Positions 40,965 to 51,319 of a stretch of 53,140 nucleotides of DNA are shown here, one piece after another; the first letter of the stretch is position 1, and every line of letters begins with the position of its first letter. Origin of the DNA: Rhodobacter sp. Har01. Lineage in GTDB: Bacteria; Pseudomonadota; Alphaproteobacteria; Rhodobacterales; Rhodobacteraceae. The stretch lies in the NCBI RefSeq assembly GCF_020564565.1, contig NZ_JAJCTD010000010.1:1-53140 (forward strand). Reading direction: 5' to 3'. The position numbers and the translations under genes are program-made. The notes below the pieces were generated by a model that was given only the letters and a program-made list of their open reading frames with translations, had not been told where the DNA came from and made no database searches.

Positions 40965-41868
40965 CCTTCGGCTTCATCGACGCGGAGAAGGCTTGCTTTC
41001 CGATCACCCGGATGTGCCGTGTTCTGGGCGTCAGCCAGAGCGGCTTCTTCTTCGCCTGGCAGGACCGCCCGGCCAGTCGCCGCCAACAGCAGGACATGGT
41101 CTATCTGGCGCATATCCGCACCGCCTTCGCGCTGTCGAACGGGACCTATCGCAGTCCCCGGATGCACCGCGATCTCGTCGACGAGGGCCATGAGATCGGG
41201 CGGCATCGCACGGCGCGGCTGATGCGAGAGAACCAGCTGATCGCGCGGCAAGAGCGGCGCTTCAAGCGCACGACGGACAGCGCACATGCCTGGCCCGTCG
41301 CCCCCAACCTCGTGGCACAGGACTTCACGGCGGAAGGCCCGGACAGGAAACGGGGAGCGGACATCTCCTATGTCTGGACGGCGGAAGGCTGGCTCTACCT
41401 CGCCGTCGTTCTGGACCTCTTCTCCCGGCCCTCGCCATGGGCCTCGGACCGATGGCGGCAGCATGGCTCGACGTCGGCTGGGCCACGAGTGACCGATTGA
41501 AGCGCGACCTGGCGGTCAAAGCCCTGCGCTGTGCTCTGATAGCTCGCAACCCCGCGCCGTGATTGGTTCATCATTCCGACCGTGGGTCGCAATACTGCTC
41601 TGTCGACGATCAGGCGCTGCTGCGCAAACGGGACATCCTGATCTCGATGAGCGGGCGAGGGAACTGCAATGATAACTCGATGCTGGAAACGTTCTTCAAA
41701 ACCATCAAGTCGGAGCTGATCTGGCCGGACGCCCGGCAATCCCGCCAGCAGGCCGAAAACGCCGTCGCCAGATACATCGACGGGTTCTGCAACCCGGTCA
41801 GGCGGCATTCATCGCCCGGCTTCCAGAGCCCCATCGCCTTCGAGCGAAAGGCCCGGGAAGTGAGCTAA
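40961..41868 (+). pseudogene. IS3-family transposase OrfB, disrupted
   Basis: The frame from ATG 40961 gives the OrfB N-terminus (ITRMCRVLGVSQSGFFFAWQ), HTH_21 region and the first catalytic Asp (RGADISYVWT) up to VVLDLFSR at about 41430. There the sequence is altered and the frame ends at 41498-41500. Homology resumes downstream as RLKRDLAVKALRCALIARNP, hits TGA, then continues in the frame of 41563-41868 with HHSDRGSQYCS (second Asp) and LETFFKTIKSEL (Glu). At least one indel and one stop make it non-functional. Confidence 0.85.
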
Positions 41869-41899
41869 ACGCTCTCTGCAAGAGTCGGGCAAATCCAGC

Positions 41900-42148
41900 T
41901 TGCAGTTGGTCGAGCCGATGGTCGAGCGGCTGGACGGTGCGCCGGTCGGCGTGCGTCGCCGCTGGTCGGATGCATTCAAGGAGCGGGCGGTCCGCGGAGT
42001 GCTGGAACCCGGTGTCGGCGGTTCGGCTTTGGCCCGCCGCCCGGGGATTCCTCCGCCGCAGCCGATCGGCTGGCGCCAGGCCTTTCTCGACAAGCAGGGC
42101 GAGGATGCTCCCGTGGTGGCGGAACCGAACCCGGCATCGGAACGTTGA
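41900..42148 (+). pseudogene. IS66-type TnpA helix-turn-helix fragment
   Basis: 82 residues abutting the right end of the IS3 element. RRRWSDAFKERAVRGVLEPG and ALARRPGIPPPQPIGWRQAF match the Transposase_8 helix-turn-helix of IS66 OrfA, with several conserved positions changed (for example proline-rich PPPQP where PSQL is usual). No tnpB or tnpC follows. It is a remnant. Confidence 0.6.
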
Positions 42149-42203
42149 GACGCAAGGGCAAGGACGGTTTCTCGGGCACTGCCATGACTCGAAAGGAATT
42201 CAG

Positions 42204-42410
42204 ATGGATTGGGATCAGATCGAGGTCCGGTGGTATGCGATGGCGCGCCGCGTGCGCACCGATTTGCGCGCTGAGATGCCGCCGGGCAAGGCCGCGCAAA
42301 GGCAGCCGGGGTTTCTGCAGGTGCCACACGCCGCAAGGTCCGAGGTGATCGGTGCGGAACAGCAAGGGACTGCGCGGGTTGAGCTGCGCGGCGCGACGCC
42401 GGACAAGTGA
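42204..42410 (+). CDS. Small protein of unknown function, coupled to ndvB
   Basis: 68 residues starting MDWDQIEVRWYAMARRVRTD, basic and soluble, with no membrane segment. AAAGGA lies 8-13 bases upstream. Its TGA overlaps the GTG start of ndvB (GTGA, 42407-42410), so ribosomes probably pass from one to the other. The N-terminal W-D-x-I-E-x-x-W pattern recalls small CsbD-like stress proteins, but similarity is too short to assign. Confidence 0.6.
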   Translation: MDWDQIEVRWYAMARRVRTDLRAEMPPGKAAQRQPGFLQVPHAARSEVIGAEQQGTARVELRGATPDK

Positions 42411-45400
42411 CGCCCGAAACATCCAGGCCGCGCAACGCTGGGATCTGGCCCCGGGCATGGGCAGGACGTGCAAGGTCCTCTGCCCTCTGGCAGGACCTGA
42501 GGCCAATTCGCGCCGACCTTTTCGGTCCCGAGCGGCTGCAACATCACGCCCAGTCGCTGGCCGCCGCGCAGACCGTCCTGAGGGGCGTGCGGCCGCGGGT
42601 GATCCGGCTGAGCGAGCGGACCCGTGAGAATGCCGATGTCCTGCTGCATGCCTACCGGATCTGCGCGCAGGCCCTGCAGCAGGGGCAAGGCCTTTCTCCG
42701 GCAGCGGATTGGCTGCTGGACAATTTCCACCTGGTCGAACAGCAGTTGCGCCAGATCCACGACGATCTGCCGCCGGGCTACTACCGCCAGTTGCCGAAAC
42801 TGGCCGAGGGGCCGTTTGCCGGCTATCCGCGCGTGTTCGGCCTGGCCTGGGCCTATGTCGCGCATACCGACAGCCTGATTTCCGGCCCGGTCCTGGCGGG
42901 CTATGTCGCCGCCTATCAGCTGGTGCAGCCGCTGATGATCGGCGAGATCTGGGCCGTTGCCATCACCCTGCGGATCGTGCTGGTCGAGAACATGCGCCGG
43001 CTGGCCGAGCAGATCGTCGAGGGCCACGCGCTGCGCCTGCAGGCCGACGCGATCGTCGATGCGGTGCTGGCCGAAGGCCCGCTTGGCGGCCAGGCGCAGC
43101 GGCTGGCCCTGCAAACCGCCGTGGCGGCGCATGAGTCCGGGCCGCTGCCCGAGATCCTGGCGGCGCAGATCGCCAAGCGGCTGCGCGGGTTCGATCCGGC
43201 GCAGACACCGCTGTTCGACTGGCTGGAAGACCGGTTGCAGCACGAGGGGACTTCGGTCGAGGCGGTGATCGCCAGTGCCCAGCAGCGGCTGGGGGCGTCG
43301 AACGTCACCATGCGCAACATCGTCACCTCGATGCGGCTGGTCTCCGAGATGGACTGGGCCGACTTCTTCGAAGAGGTCAGCCTGATCGACGCGCAGCTGC
43401 GCGATGATCCGACCTATGCCGCGATGGATTTCGCCACCCGCAACCGATACCGGACAGAGATCGAGATTCTGGCGCGCCGGTCCGACCTGACGGAAACCGC
43501 CGTCACCGAAGTCTGCCTCGGGCTGGCCCGGCAAGGCGGCGATGCGCCAGCCCGCGATCCGGGGCACTGGCTGATCGGCGAGGGGCGGGCGGACCTGGAG
43601 GCTCGGATCGGCTTTCGCCCGACGCTGCGCCTGCGCCAGCAACGCGGGGTGGGGCGGCTTGGCCTGTCGGGCTATCTGGCCACCATCCTTGTGGTCTCGG
43701 GCGCGCTGCTGGTGTTGTGCCTGGTCCTGGCGGCCGAGGCCGGGGCAGGGGCCCTGGCCCTGGCGGTTCTGGCGATCACAGGGGCGGCGCTGGCCGCCGA
43801 AGCCGGCAGCGCCATCGTGAACACCACCGTCACCCGCTCGGTCCCGCCCAAGCCGCTGCCGGGGCTGGACCTGGCGCAGGGTATCCCGGCGCAAATGCGC
43901 ACGCTGGTGGCAGTTCCGGTGCTGCTGCACGACACGGCGGAACTGCTGGCCCAGATCGAACAGCTTGAGGTGCATCACCTGTCCAGCACCGGCGGCGCGG
44001 TACATTATGCGCTGCTGTCCGACGCCGTGGATGCGTCCACCGAGACCACCCCGCAGGACGCCGGCCTGATCGCCACTGCGCTGCAGGCGGTGGCGCGGCT
44101 GAACGCGCTTTACCCGTCAGAAGACGGCGCGCGATTCTTCTTCCTGCACCGGCGCCGGCTGTGGAACCCTTCGGAAGGCGTCTGGATGGGGTGGGAGCGC
44201 AAGCGCGGCAAACTGACCGAGTTGAACCGGCTCTTGCGCGGCGCCACCGACACCAGCTTTGACACCATCAGCGGGCCACTGCCGCAGGACATCCGCTATG
44301 TCATCACGCTGGATGCCGACACGCGGCTGTTGCGCGGCACCGTGCGGCAGATGGTCGGCAAGATGGCGCATCCGCTGAACCGGCCGCGGTTCGATGCGGC
44401 CCTGGGCCGGGTGACCGGCGGCTACGGCGTGCTGCAACCGCGCGTCACCGCCGCCCTGCCGACCACCGGCGAAGGCTCGGTCTACCAGCGCATCTTTTCC
44501 AGCCAGGGCGGGATCGAGCCCTATGCGGCCGCCAGTTCCGACGTCTATCAGGACCTGTTCGGCGAGGGCACCTTCACCGGCAAGGGCATCTACGACCTCG
44601 ATGCCTTCGAGGCGGCGCTGGCGGGCCGCGTGCCCGAGAATGCGCTGCTCAGCCACGACCTGTTCGAAGGCACCTTTGCCCGCGCCGCGCTGGCCTCGGA
44701 CATCGAGGTGGTCGAGGATTTCCCCGCCCGGCATGACGTGGACCTGCGCCGCCAGCACCGCTGGGCGCGGGGCGACTGGCAGTTGCTGCCCTGGCTGTCG
44801 GGTGCGCGGCAGGCCGGGCGCGACGGCATCCCGGCCATCGGCCGCTGGAAGATGCTCGACAACCTGCGCCGGTCGCTCTTGGCGCCGCTGGCGATGCTGA
44901 CGCTGTTTGCCGGCTGGCTGATGCCGCCGGCCGTGGCCACGCTGTGGACCGCGGTGATGCTGGTCCTGCTGGCGCTGCCGCGGCTGTTGCCGCTGCCCTT
45001 CGGCATCGTGCCCGCCCGCGCCGGGGTGACCCTGCGCAGCCACTTTGCCGCCCTGGGGGCCGAGACGCGCACCGCACTGGGCCAGATCGGCCTGTCGCTG
45101 ATCCTGCTGGCCGATACCGCCGCCACCATGCTGGATGCCGTCTTGCGCACCGCCTGGCGGCTGCGGATCTCGCACAGCCGGTTGCTGGAATGGGTCACCG
45201 CGGCACGCTCGGGCGGCGGGGCGCTGCCCTCGCTGCCGGTCCAGTATCGCCGGAGGATGCCAGGGGTCGCCCTGGGCCTGGGTCTTGTCGGGCTGGCCTG
45301 GGCGATGAACCCGGCCAACGCGGGCCTGCTGTTGCCTTTCGGCCTGATCTGGCTCTTGGCGCCCGCCGTGGCCCTGGCGATCAGTCGGCCAAGGGCGGCA

Positions 45401-48400
45401 CGCCTGACCGAGGCCCTGACGCCCGATCAGGCGCGCGACCTGCGCCGGATCGGGCGCCGCACCTGGCGGTATTTCGAGACCTTCGTCACCGCGGACGAAA
45501 ACTTCCTGCCGCCCGACAACTTTCAGGAAACCCCAAGGCCCGCCGTCGCCGCCCGCACTTCACCCACCAACATCGGGCTTTACCTGCTGTCCACGGTGGC
45601 GGCCCGCGACATGGGCTGGATCGGCCAGACCGCCGCGCTGACCCGGCTGAAGGACACGCTGCAGACCGTCCAGCGGATGCCGCGCCATCGCGGGCACCTC
45701 TACAACTGGCACGACACCCGCGACCTGCGGGTGCTGGACCCGGCCTATGTCTCGTCGGTGGACAGCGGCAATCTGGCGGGCTGCCTGATCGCCGTGGCCC
45801 AGGCCTGCCGCGACTGGGGCCGGACGCCGGTGCCCGAGGCGACCCGCCGTCAGGCCCTGAGCGATGCCATCGACCTGGCCCGTGCCGCCGGGGCCGGCGA
45901 CGTCGCGCCGGACAACCTGGCCGAGGCCCAGGCCGCCGCAGCCGACCCTGACGCCGCCTATTGGATCGAGGCGATCCGCACCTGTCTTGAGGGCCTGCCC
46001 GAGGCAGAGGTCGAAGCCGCCGATCACGCCATGCTGGCCGAGGTCGAGACCCTGGCGCGGGGCCTGGCGACCGAGATGGACTTTGCCTTCCTGCTGGAGC
46101 CGGACAAGAAGCTCTTGTCGATCGGCTTTTCGCTGGCCACCAACCGGCTGGACGACAACTGCTATGACCTGCTGGCGTCCGAGGCGCGTCTGGCCAGCCT
46201 GTTCGCCATCGCCAAGGGCGACGTGCCGACCCGGCACTGGTTCCGGCTGGGCCGCGCGGCCACGCCCATCGGCGCGGGCTCGGCGCTGATCTCGTGGTCG
46301 GGCAGCATGTTCGAATACCTGATGCCGCTTCTGGTGCTGCAGGCGCCGACGGGTTCGATGCTGGAACAGACCAACCGGCTGATCGTCGCCCGCCAGCAGG
46401 CCCATGGCGCCGCCTTGGGCCTGCCCTGGGGCATTTCGGAAAGCGCCTACAACGCCCGCGACCTGGAGATGACCTACCAGTATTCCAATTTCGGCGTGCC
46501 GGGGCTGGGGCTGAAGCGGGGCCTCAGCGCGAACCGGGTGATCGCACCCTATGCTACCGGCCTTGCCGCGATGGTCGATCCGGTGGCGGCGGTGCGCAAC
46601 TATGCCCGGCTGGCCGAACTGGGGGCCGAGGGGCGCTATGGCTTCTACGAGGCGGTGGATTTCACCCCCGCGCGGCTGCAGGACAAGGACGGTTTCGCCA
46701 TCGTCCGCAGCTACATGGCGCATCACCAGGGCATGACCATCACGGCCATCGCCAACGTCCTGCAGGACGGCCGGTTGCGCGACCGCTTCCATGCCGAGCC
46801 GATGATCCAGGGCGTCGAGTTGCTGCTGCAGGAACGGGTGCCGCGGGACGTCGCCACCGCCCCGCCGCGGGCGCGCGAAGTGCTGGTCGCCCCGACGGAA
46901 TCCGCCGCTCTGCCGGCGGTCCGCAGCTTCGAGGCGCCGGCCGAAGCGGCGCCAACGGCGCACCTGCTGTCGAACGGCAGCTACGGCGTGATGCTGACGC
47001 CCACCGGCGAGGGTTTCAGCCGCTGGCGCGACCTGGCCATCACCCGCTGGCGGGCCGAGCCGACCGCAGCCGCCCCCGGCGCCTTCATCTTCCTGCGCGA
47101 CACCCAGTCTGGCCGGCTCTGGTCCTGCGGGCTGCAGCCGACCGGGGCCGATGCCGGCCGCCACCGCGCCGTGTTCTGCGAACACCATGCGGCCTTCGGC
47201 CACCACGGAAACCGGCTGGACACCCTCACCGAAATTGTCGTTTCGGCCGAGGACGATGCCGAGGCGCGGCGGGTGACGCTGACCAACACCGGCCGCCGGG
47301 CGCGCGAGGTCGAGCTGACGTCCTACGCCGAGCTGGTGCTGGCCCCGCAGGCGGCCGATCTGGCGCATCCGGCGTTTTCCAAGATGTTCGTCGTCACCGC
47401 CTATCTGCCCGAGCTGGGGGTGGTCATCGCCACCCGTCGCCGCCGGTCACCCGGCGACCCCGAGGTCTGGGCCGCGCATATCGCGGTGGTCGAGGGCGCC
47501 GAGACCGCCCCGATCCAGATCGAGACCGACCGCGCCCGCTTCATCGGCCGCGGCCGCAGCATCGCCGCGCCGGCAATGGCCGAGGCGCCGCTGTCGGGCA
47601 CCACCGGCACCGTGCTGGACCCGATCTTTTCGATCCGCCGCCGGGTCAGCATCCCGGCCGGCGGGGTGGCGCGGGTGACGTTCTGGACCATGGCGGCGGA
47701 TTCGCCCCAGGCGCTTTTGGACCTGGTCGACCGCCACCGCGACACGTCGGCCTTCGACCGGGCCGAGACCCTGGCCTGGACCCAGGCGCAGGTGCAGTTG
47801 CGCCACCTGGGCATCAGCCCGACCGACGCAGCGGATTTCCAGGCTTTGGGCGGGATGGTTCTGCGGTCTGACCGGCGGCTGCGCACCTCGGACGGCCAGA
47901 TCGTCGGCGGGGCCGCGCCGCAATCGGCGCTTTGGGCGCTGGGGATTTCCGGCGATCTGCCCATCGTCCTGGTGCTGATCGACGACGATGCCGACATCGC
48001 GGTGCTGCACCAGGCCTTAAGCGCACAGGAATACTGGGGGATGCGGCAGCTTGCAGTCGATCTGGTCATTCTGAACGACCGTTCGTCTTCCTACGTGCAA
48101 GACCTGCAGACTGCCATCGAGACCGCGGTTCGCACCGCCCGGACGCGCCCGCGGGCTGACGACCAGCACCAGGCCGCGGAAGGCAAGGCTCACATCCTGC
48201 GCGCCGATCTGTTGAATTCGGGCGCCCGGGCGCAGCTGCTGTCGGTCGCACGCGTGGTGCTGGTGGCCAGCCGGGGCAGCATCGGCCAGCAACTGGAAAT
48301 CCCCGCGCCGCCGCTTGCCGGCCCGGCGGACCCGGCCCGGTTTCCGTCGGTCCCGGCCCCCGCGCCCGCCCTTCCGGACCTTGAGTTCTTCAACGGCACC

Positions 48401-50782
48401 GGAGGCTTTGCCGACAACGGGCGCGAATACGTTACCGTCCTGCGCGATGGCCGCAGCACTCCGGCGCCCTGGATCAACGTGATCGCCAACCCCGGCTTCG
48501 GCTTTCAGGTCTCGGCCGAGGGCAGCGGGCACGTCTGGGCCGAGAACAGCCGCGAGAACCAGTTGACGCCCTGGTCGAACGATCCGGTGACCGATCCGCC
48601 GGGCGAGGCGATCTACCTGCATGACTTGGAGACCGACCGCATCTGGACCCCGACCGCGCTGCCGATCCGCGGGCAGGGGGTCTATGTCGCCCGCCACGGC
48701 TTTGGCTATTCGGTGTTCGAGCATGCGGCCAACGACATCGCCGCCCGGATGGAGCAGTTCGTGCCGATGGACGCCCCGGTCAAGATCACCCGGCTGACGC
48801 TGCGCAACACCGGCACCACCACCCGCCGGCTGTCGGTCACCGGCTATGCCGAATGGGTGCTGGGCACCTCGCGCGCGGCCACGGCGCCCTTTGTCGTCAC
48901 CGCGCTGGATGCCGCCACCGGGGCGATCCTGGCGCGCAACACTTACAGCACCGCCTTTCCGGGACGGGTGGCCTTTGCCGACATGGGGGCCGCGACCGCC
49001 AGCCTGACCGCCGACCGGGCCCAGGTCATCGGGCCGGGCGGCACGCTTGCGGCCCCGGCGGGCATTCGCCGCGCGCCGCTGTCAGGCCGCGTCGGACCGG
49101 CGCTGGACCCCTGCGCCGCCCTGCAGCGCCGGCTGACCCTGCGGCCCGGCGAGACGGCCGAAGTGGTCTTCCTGCTGGGCCAGGCCGACAGCGAGGCCGC
49201 AGCCAGCGCGCTGGTGCAGCGGTTCCGCGACGCCGACCTGGACGCCACCCTGGCCGAGGTCCGGCAGTTCTGGGCCGGGCAGCTTGGTGCGGTGCAGGTC
49301 ACCTCGCCCGACCGGGCGATGGACATCCTGCTGAACGGCTGGCTTCTGTATCAGACGCTGGCCTGCCGCATCTGGGCGCGGGCGGGGTTCTATCAGGCCA
49401 GCGGCGCCTATGGCTTTCGCGACCAGTTGCAGGACGGGATGGCGCTGACCTTCGGCACGCCCGAGATGACGCGCGCCCACCTGCTGCGGGCCGCCGCGCG
49501 GCAGTTCCCCGAAGGCGACGTGCAGCACTGGTGGCTGCCGCATTCGGGCCAGGGCGTGCGCACAAGGATCTCGGATGACCATGTCTGGCTGGGCTTCGGC
49601 GTGGCGCAGTATGTGGCGGTGTCGGGCGATGCGGGCATCCTGGATGAGCCTTTGCCGTTCCTGCAAGGCCCGGCGCTGGCGCCCGGCGCGCATGACGATT
49701 TCTTTCAGCCCGCGGTCTCGGACAGCTCGGCCAGCCTGTTCGAGCATTGCGCCCGCGGCCTGGACCGCGCCATCGAACTGACCGGCGAGAACGGCCTGCC
49801 GCTGATCGGCACCGGCGACTGGAACGACGGCATGAACCGGGTGGGCGAGGCCGGCCGCGGCACCAGCACCTGGCTGGGCTGGCTGCTGATCGCCACGCTG
49901 GACCGCATGGCGCCGCTGGCCGACAGTCGCGACCCGGCCCGCGCGGCGCTCTGGCGGGCGCATGCGCAGGCGCTGCGCGCGGCGATCGAGGCAGAGGCCT
50001 GGGACGGCGCCTGGTATCGCCGCGGCACCTTCGACGACGGCACCTGGCTGGGCGCGGCCGCGTCGCAGGAATGCCGGATCGACAGCATCGCGCAATCCTG
50101 GGCGGTGCTGTCGGGCGCCGCCGACCCGGCGCGGGCGCGGCGTGCCATGGCGTCGATGACCGAACACCTGGTCCGCCCCGACCCCGGCCTTGCGCTGCTG
50201 TTCACCCCGCCCTTCGACGAAACCCCGCTGGACCCCGGCTATATCAAGGGCTACCCGCCCGGCCTGCGCGAGAACGGCGGGCAGTACAGCCATGCTGCGA
50301 TGTGGGCGGTGCTGGCGCAGGCCCGGCTGGGCAATGGCGATGCGGCGGGCGCCTTGTTCGCGCTGCTGAACCCGATCAACCACGCGCTGACCTCGCGGGA
50401 CGCCGAACGCTACAAGGTGGAACCCTATGTCATCGCCGCCGACGTCTATTCGGTGGCGCCGCATGAAGGCCGCGGCGGCTGGACCTGGTATACCGGCTCG
50501 GCCGGGTGGATGTATCGCGCCGGGATCGAGGGCCTCTTGGGCCTGACCCGCGCCGGGACCGAGCTGAAGCTGAACCCCTGTTTCCCCAGGGCCTGGCCAA
50601 GGCTGGACGCGACGGTGACGCTTGGCCAGAGCCGGCTGTCGATCAGCATCCTCAATCCGAATGGCAGCGGCCAGGGCATCGCAGCGGGGCATCTGAACGG
50701 CGAAGAACTGGCAACGGGAAGCTGGGGCGTGACCATACCGTTGCAGGACGGACCCCAGACGGTGACCATCGAACTGGGATAA
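42407..50782 (+). CDS. ndvB: Cyclic beta-1,2-glucan synthase (NdvB/ChvB)
   Basis: 2,791 residues, the usual size for this inner-membrane enzyme. The N-terminal domain has the family text DDLPPGYYRQLPKLAEGPFA, GYPRVFGLAWAYVAHTD and GEIWAVAITLRIVLVEN. The GT84 domain has DADT at 636-639 and QHRW at 783-786, with membrane segments near 420-470 and 820-1000. A glycoamylase-like region follows (NLAGCLIAVAQACRDW onward), then carbohydrate-binding domains and a C-terminal GH94 phosphorylase domain with GDWNDGM at 2470-2476. The enzyme starts, extends, trims and cyclises UDP-glucose-derived beta-1,2-glucans for periplasmic osmoadaptation and host interaction. No export gene (ndvA/chvA) is adjacent. 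Confidence 0.96.
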   Translation: MTPETSRPRNAGIWPRAWAGRARSSALWQDLRPIRADLFGPERLQHHAQSLAAAQTVLRGVRPRVIRLSERTRENADVLLHAYRICAQALQQGQGLSPAADWLLDNFHLVEQQLRQIHDDLPPGYYRQLPKLAEGPFAGYPRVFGLAWAYVAHTDSLISGPVLAGYVAAYQLVQPLMIGEIWAVAITLRIVLVENMRRLAEQIVEGHALRLQADAIVDAVLAEGPLGGQAQRLALQTAVAAHESGPLPEILAAQIAKRLRGFDPAQTPLFDWLEDRLQHEGTSVEAVIASAQQRLGASNVTMRNIVTSMRLVSEMDWADFFEEVSLIDAQLRDDPTYAAMDFATRNRYRTEIEILARRSDLTETAVTEVCLGLARQGGDAPARDPGHWLIGEGRADLEARIGFRPTLRLRQQRGVGRLGLSGYLATILVVSGALLVLCLVLAAEAGAGALALAVLAITGAALAAEAGSAIVNTTVTRSVPPKPLPGLDLAQGIPAQMRTLVAVPVLLHDTAELLAQIEQLEVHHLSSTGGAVHYALLSDAVDASTETTPQDAGLIATALQAVARLNALYPSEDGARFFFLHRRRLWNPSEGVWMGWERKRGKLTELNRLLRGATDTSFDTISGPLPQDIRYVITLDADTRLLRGTVRQMVGKMAHPLNRPRFDAALGRVTGGYGVLQPRVTAALPTTGEGSVYQRIFSSQGGIEPYAAASSDVYQDLFGEGTFTGKGIYDLDAFEAALAGRVPENALLSHDLFEGTFARAALASDIEVVEDFPARHDVDLRRQHRWARGDWQLLPWLSGARQAGRDGIPAIGRWKMLDNLRRSLLAPLAMLTLFAGWLMPPAVATLWTAVMLVLLALPRLLPLPFGIVPARAGVTLRSHFAALGAETRTALGQIGLSLILLADTAATMLDAVLRTAWRLRISHSRLLEWVTAARSGGGALPSLPVQYRRRMPGVALGLGLVGLAWAMNPANAGLLLPFGLIWLLAPAVALAISRPRAARLTEALTPDQARDLRRIGRRTWRYFETFVTADENFLPPDNFQETPRPAVAARTSPTNIGLYLLSTVAARDMGWIGQTAALTRLKDTLQTVQRMPRHRGHLYNWHDTRDLRVLDPAYVSSVDSGNLAGCLIAVAQACRDWGRTPVPEATRRQALSDAIDLARAAGAGDVAPDNLAEAQAAAADPDAAYWIEAIRTCLEGLPEAEVEAADHAMLAEVETLARGLATEMDFAFLLEPDKKLLSIGFSLATNRLDDNCYDLLASEARLASLFAIAKGDVPTRHWFRLGRAATPIGAGSALISWSGSMFEYLMPLLVLQAPTGSMLEQTNRLIVARQQAHGAALGLPWGISESAYNARDLEMTYQYSNFGVPGLGLKRGLSANRVIAPYATGLAAMVDPVAAVRNYARLAELGAEGRYGFYEAVDFTPARLQDKDGFAIVRSYMAHHQGMTITAIANVLQDGRLRDRFHAEPMIQGVELLLQERVPRDVATAPPRAREVLVAPTESAALPAVRSFEAPAEAAPTAHLLSNGSYGVMLTPTGEGFSRWRDLAITRWRAEPTAAAPGAFIFLRDTQSGRLWSCGLQPTGADAGRHRAVFCEHHAAFGHHGNRLDTLTEIVVSAEDDAEARRVTLTNTGRRAREVELTSYAELVLAPQAADLAHPAFSKMFVVTAYLPELGVVIATRRRRSPGDPEVWAAHIAVVEGAETAPIQIETDRARFIGRGRSIAAPAMAEAPLSGTTGTVLDPIFSIRRRVSIPAGGVARVTFWTMAADSPQALLDLVDRHRDTSAFDRAETLAWTQAQVQLRHLGISPTDAADFQALGGMVLRSDRRLRTSDGQIVGGAAPQSALWALGISGDLPIVLVLIDDDADIAVLHQALSAQEYWGMRQLAVDLVILNDRSSSYVQDLQTAIETAVRTARTRPRADDQHQAAEGKAHILRADLLNSGARAQLLSVARVVLVASRGSIGQQLEIPAPPLAGPADPARFPSVPAPAPALPDLEFFNGTGGFADNGREYVTVLRDGRSTPAPWINVIANPGFGFQVSAEGSGHVWAENSRENQLTPWSNDPVTDPPGEAIYLHDLETDRIWTPTALPIRGQGVYVARHGFGYSVFEHAANDIAARMEQFVPMDAPVKITRLTLRNTGTTTRRLSVTGYAEWVLGTSRAATAPFVVTALDAATGAILARNTYSTAFPGRVAFADMGAATASLTADRAQVIGPGGTLAAPAGIRRAPLSGRVGPALDPCAALQRRLTLRPGETAEVVFLLGQADSEAAASALVQRFRDADLDATLAEVRQFWAGQLGAVQVTSPDRAMDILLNGWLLYQTLACRIWARAGFYQASGAYGFRDQLQDGMALTFGTPEMTRAHLLRAAARQFPEGDVQHWWLPHSGQGVRTRISDDHVWLGFGVAQYVAVSGDAGILDEPLPFLQGPALAPGAHDDFFQPAVSDSSASLFEHCARGLDRAIELTGENGLPLIGTGDWNDGMNRVGEAGRGTSTWLGWLLIATLDRMAPLADSRDPARAALWRAHAQALRAAIEAEAWDGAWYRRGTFDDGTWLGAAASQECRIDSIAQSWAVLSGAADPARARRAMASMTEHLVRPDPGLALLFTPPFDETPLDPGYIKGYPPGLRENGGQYSHAAMWAVLAQARLGNGDAAGALFALLNPINHALTSRDAERYKVEPYVIAADVYSVAPHEGRGGWTWYTGSAGWMYRAGIEGLLGLTRAGTELKLNPCFPRAWPRLDATVTLGQSRLSISILNPNGSGQGIAAGHLNGEELATGSWGVTIPLQDGPQTVTIELG

Positions 50783-51163
50783 GGCCAAGAATGGCGGCGT
50801 GCCGTTGCGGACAACCCGGCACGCCGCTGCCGGCTTTTCAGGTCGCACCCAGACAACACCCTCGCGCGGCTGGCAAGCAGCTGTGCCGCGCAGGCCTGGA
50901 CGGCGCGCCCGGACCGGGCGCGGTCCTTGCCCCTGGCGCGGCACGCGCGACGCGGGGCGCGCGCGCGCGGGGGGGGGCGAGGGGGCGCGGTGTCCCGAAG
51001 CCAGCGTTCGGCGGCCGTTGCATCGGGTTCCGGTCAAAGAAGCCGGGCCGTGACTTTCGCAGGTTAGTGCAGCGCCACGGCGGACAGGCCACAATGGGCC
51101 GCAGGCGATAGCGGGGGCTGCGCCCTTGGCTTGGCCTGACCTGTTCAGAGAAAGGCTTGCGCG
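50783..51163. other. Gene-free interval after ndvB with GC low-complexity tract
   Basis: 381 bp without a supported gene. It contains an alternating GC run followed by a G-run (about 50957-50985). The short frames here have biased, GC-driven composition. The end of the interval presumably carries the promoter and RBS (GAGAAAGG) of the DUF3309 gene. Confidence 0.5.
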
Positions 51164-51319
51164 ATGCTGACCAACATTCTGATCATTATCCTTGTCCTCA
51201 TGCTGATCGGCGCCTTGCCGCGCTGGCCGCACAGTGCCTCTTGGGGCTACCTGCCCAGCGGCGCCGTCGGGATGGTGCTGCTGATCCTGCTGGTCATGCT
51301 GCTGACTGGTCGGCTGTAG
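51164..51319 (+). CDS. DUF3309-family small membrane protein
   Basis: 51 residues: a hydrophobic helix (MLTNILIIILVLMLIGALPR), the short central motif WGYLPSGAVG, and a second helix (MVLLILLVMLLTGRL). This two-helix layout with a W-G-Y-x-P-S-G turn is diagnostic of DUF3309. RBS AGAAAGG is upstream. It acts in the inner membrane; function unknown, often found near stress genes. Confidence 0.85.
   Translation: MLTNILIIILVLMLIGALPRWPHSASWGYLPSGAVGMVLLILLVMLLTGRL

Larger units (their letters stand above)
40621..41900 (+). mobile_element. IS3-family element with imperfect terminal inverted repeats, inactive
   Basis: The left end CTGGGCTTGCCCGGAA (40625-40640) pairs with the complement of the right end (CTGGATTTGCCCGACT, 41883-41898) at 11 of 16 bases. 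Between them lie orfA (40680-40964) and orfB (40961-41868, disrupted). No clear target duplication was found. The exact termini are uncertain by a few bases. Confidence 0.75.

Noticed and set aside
45560..47368. Large frames antisense to or out of frame within ndvB
   Set aside because: They overlap a full-length, motif-complete NdvB and show only GC-driven composition.
50957..50985. Alternating GC and G-run tract as a regulatory or phase-variable element
   Set aside because: It lies in a gene-free interval and not in a promoter or reading frame I can support. A sequencing-difficult low-complexity tract is the simpler reading.
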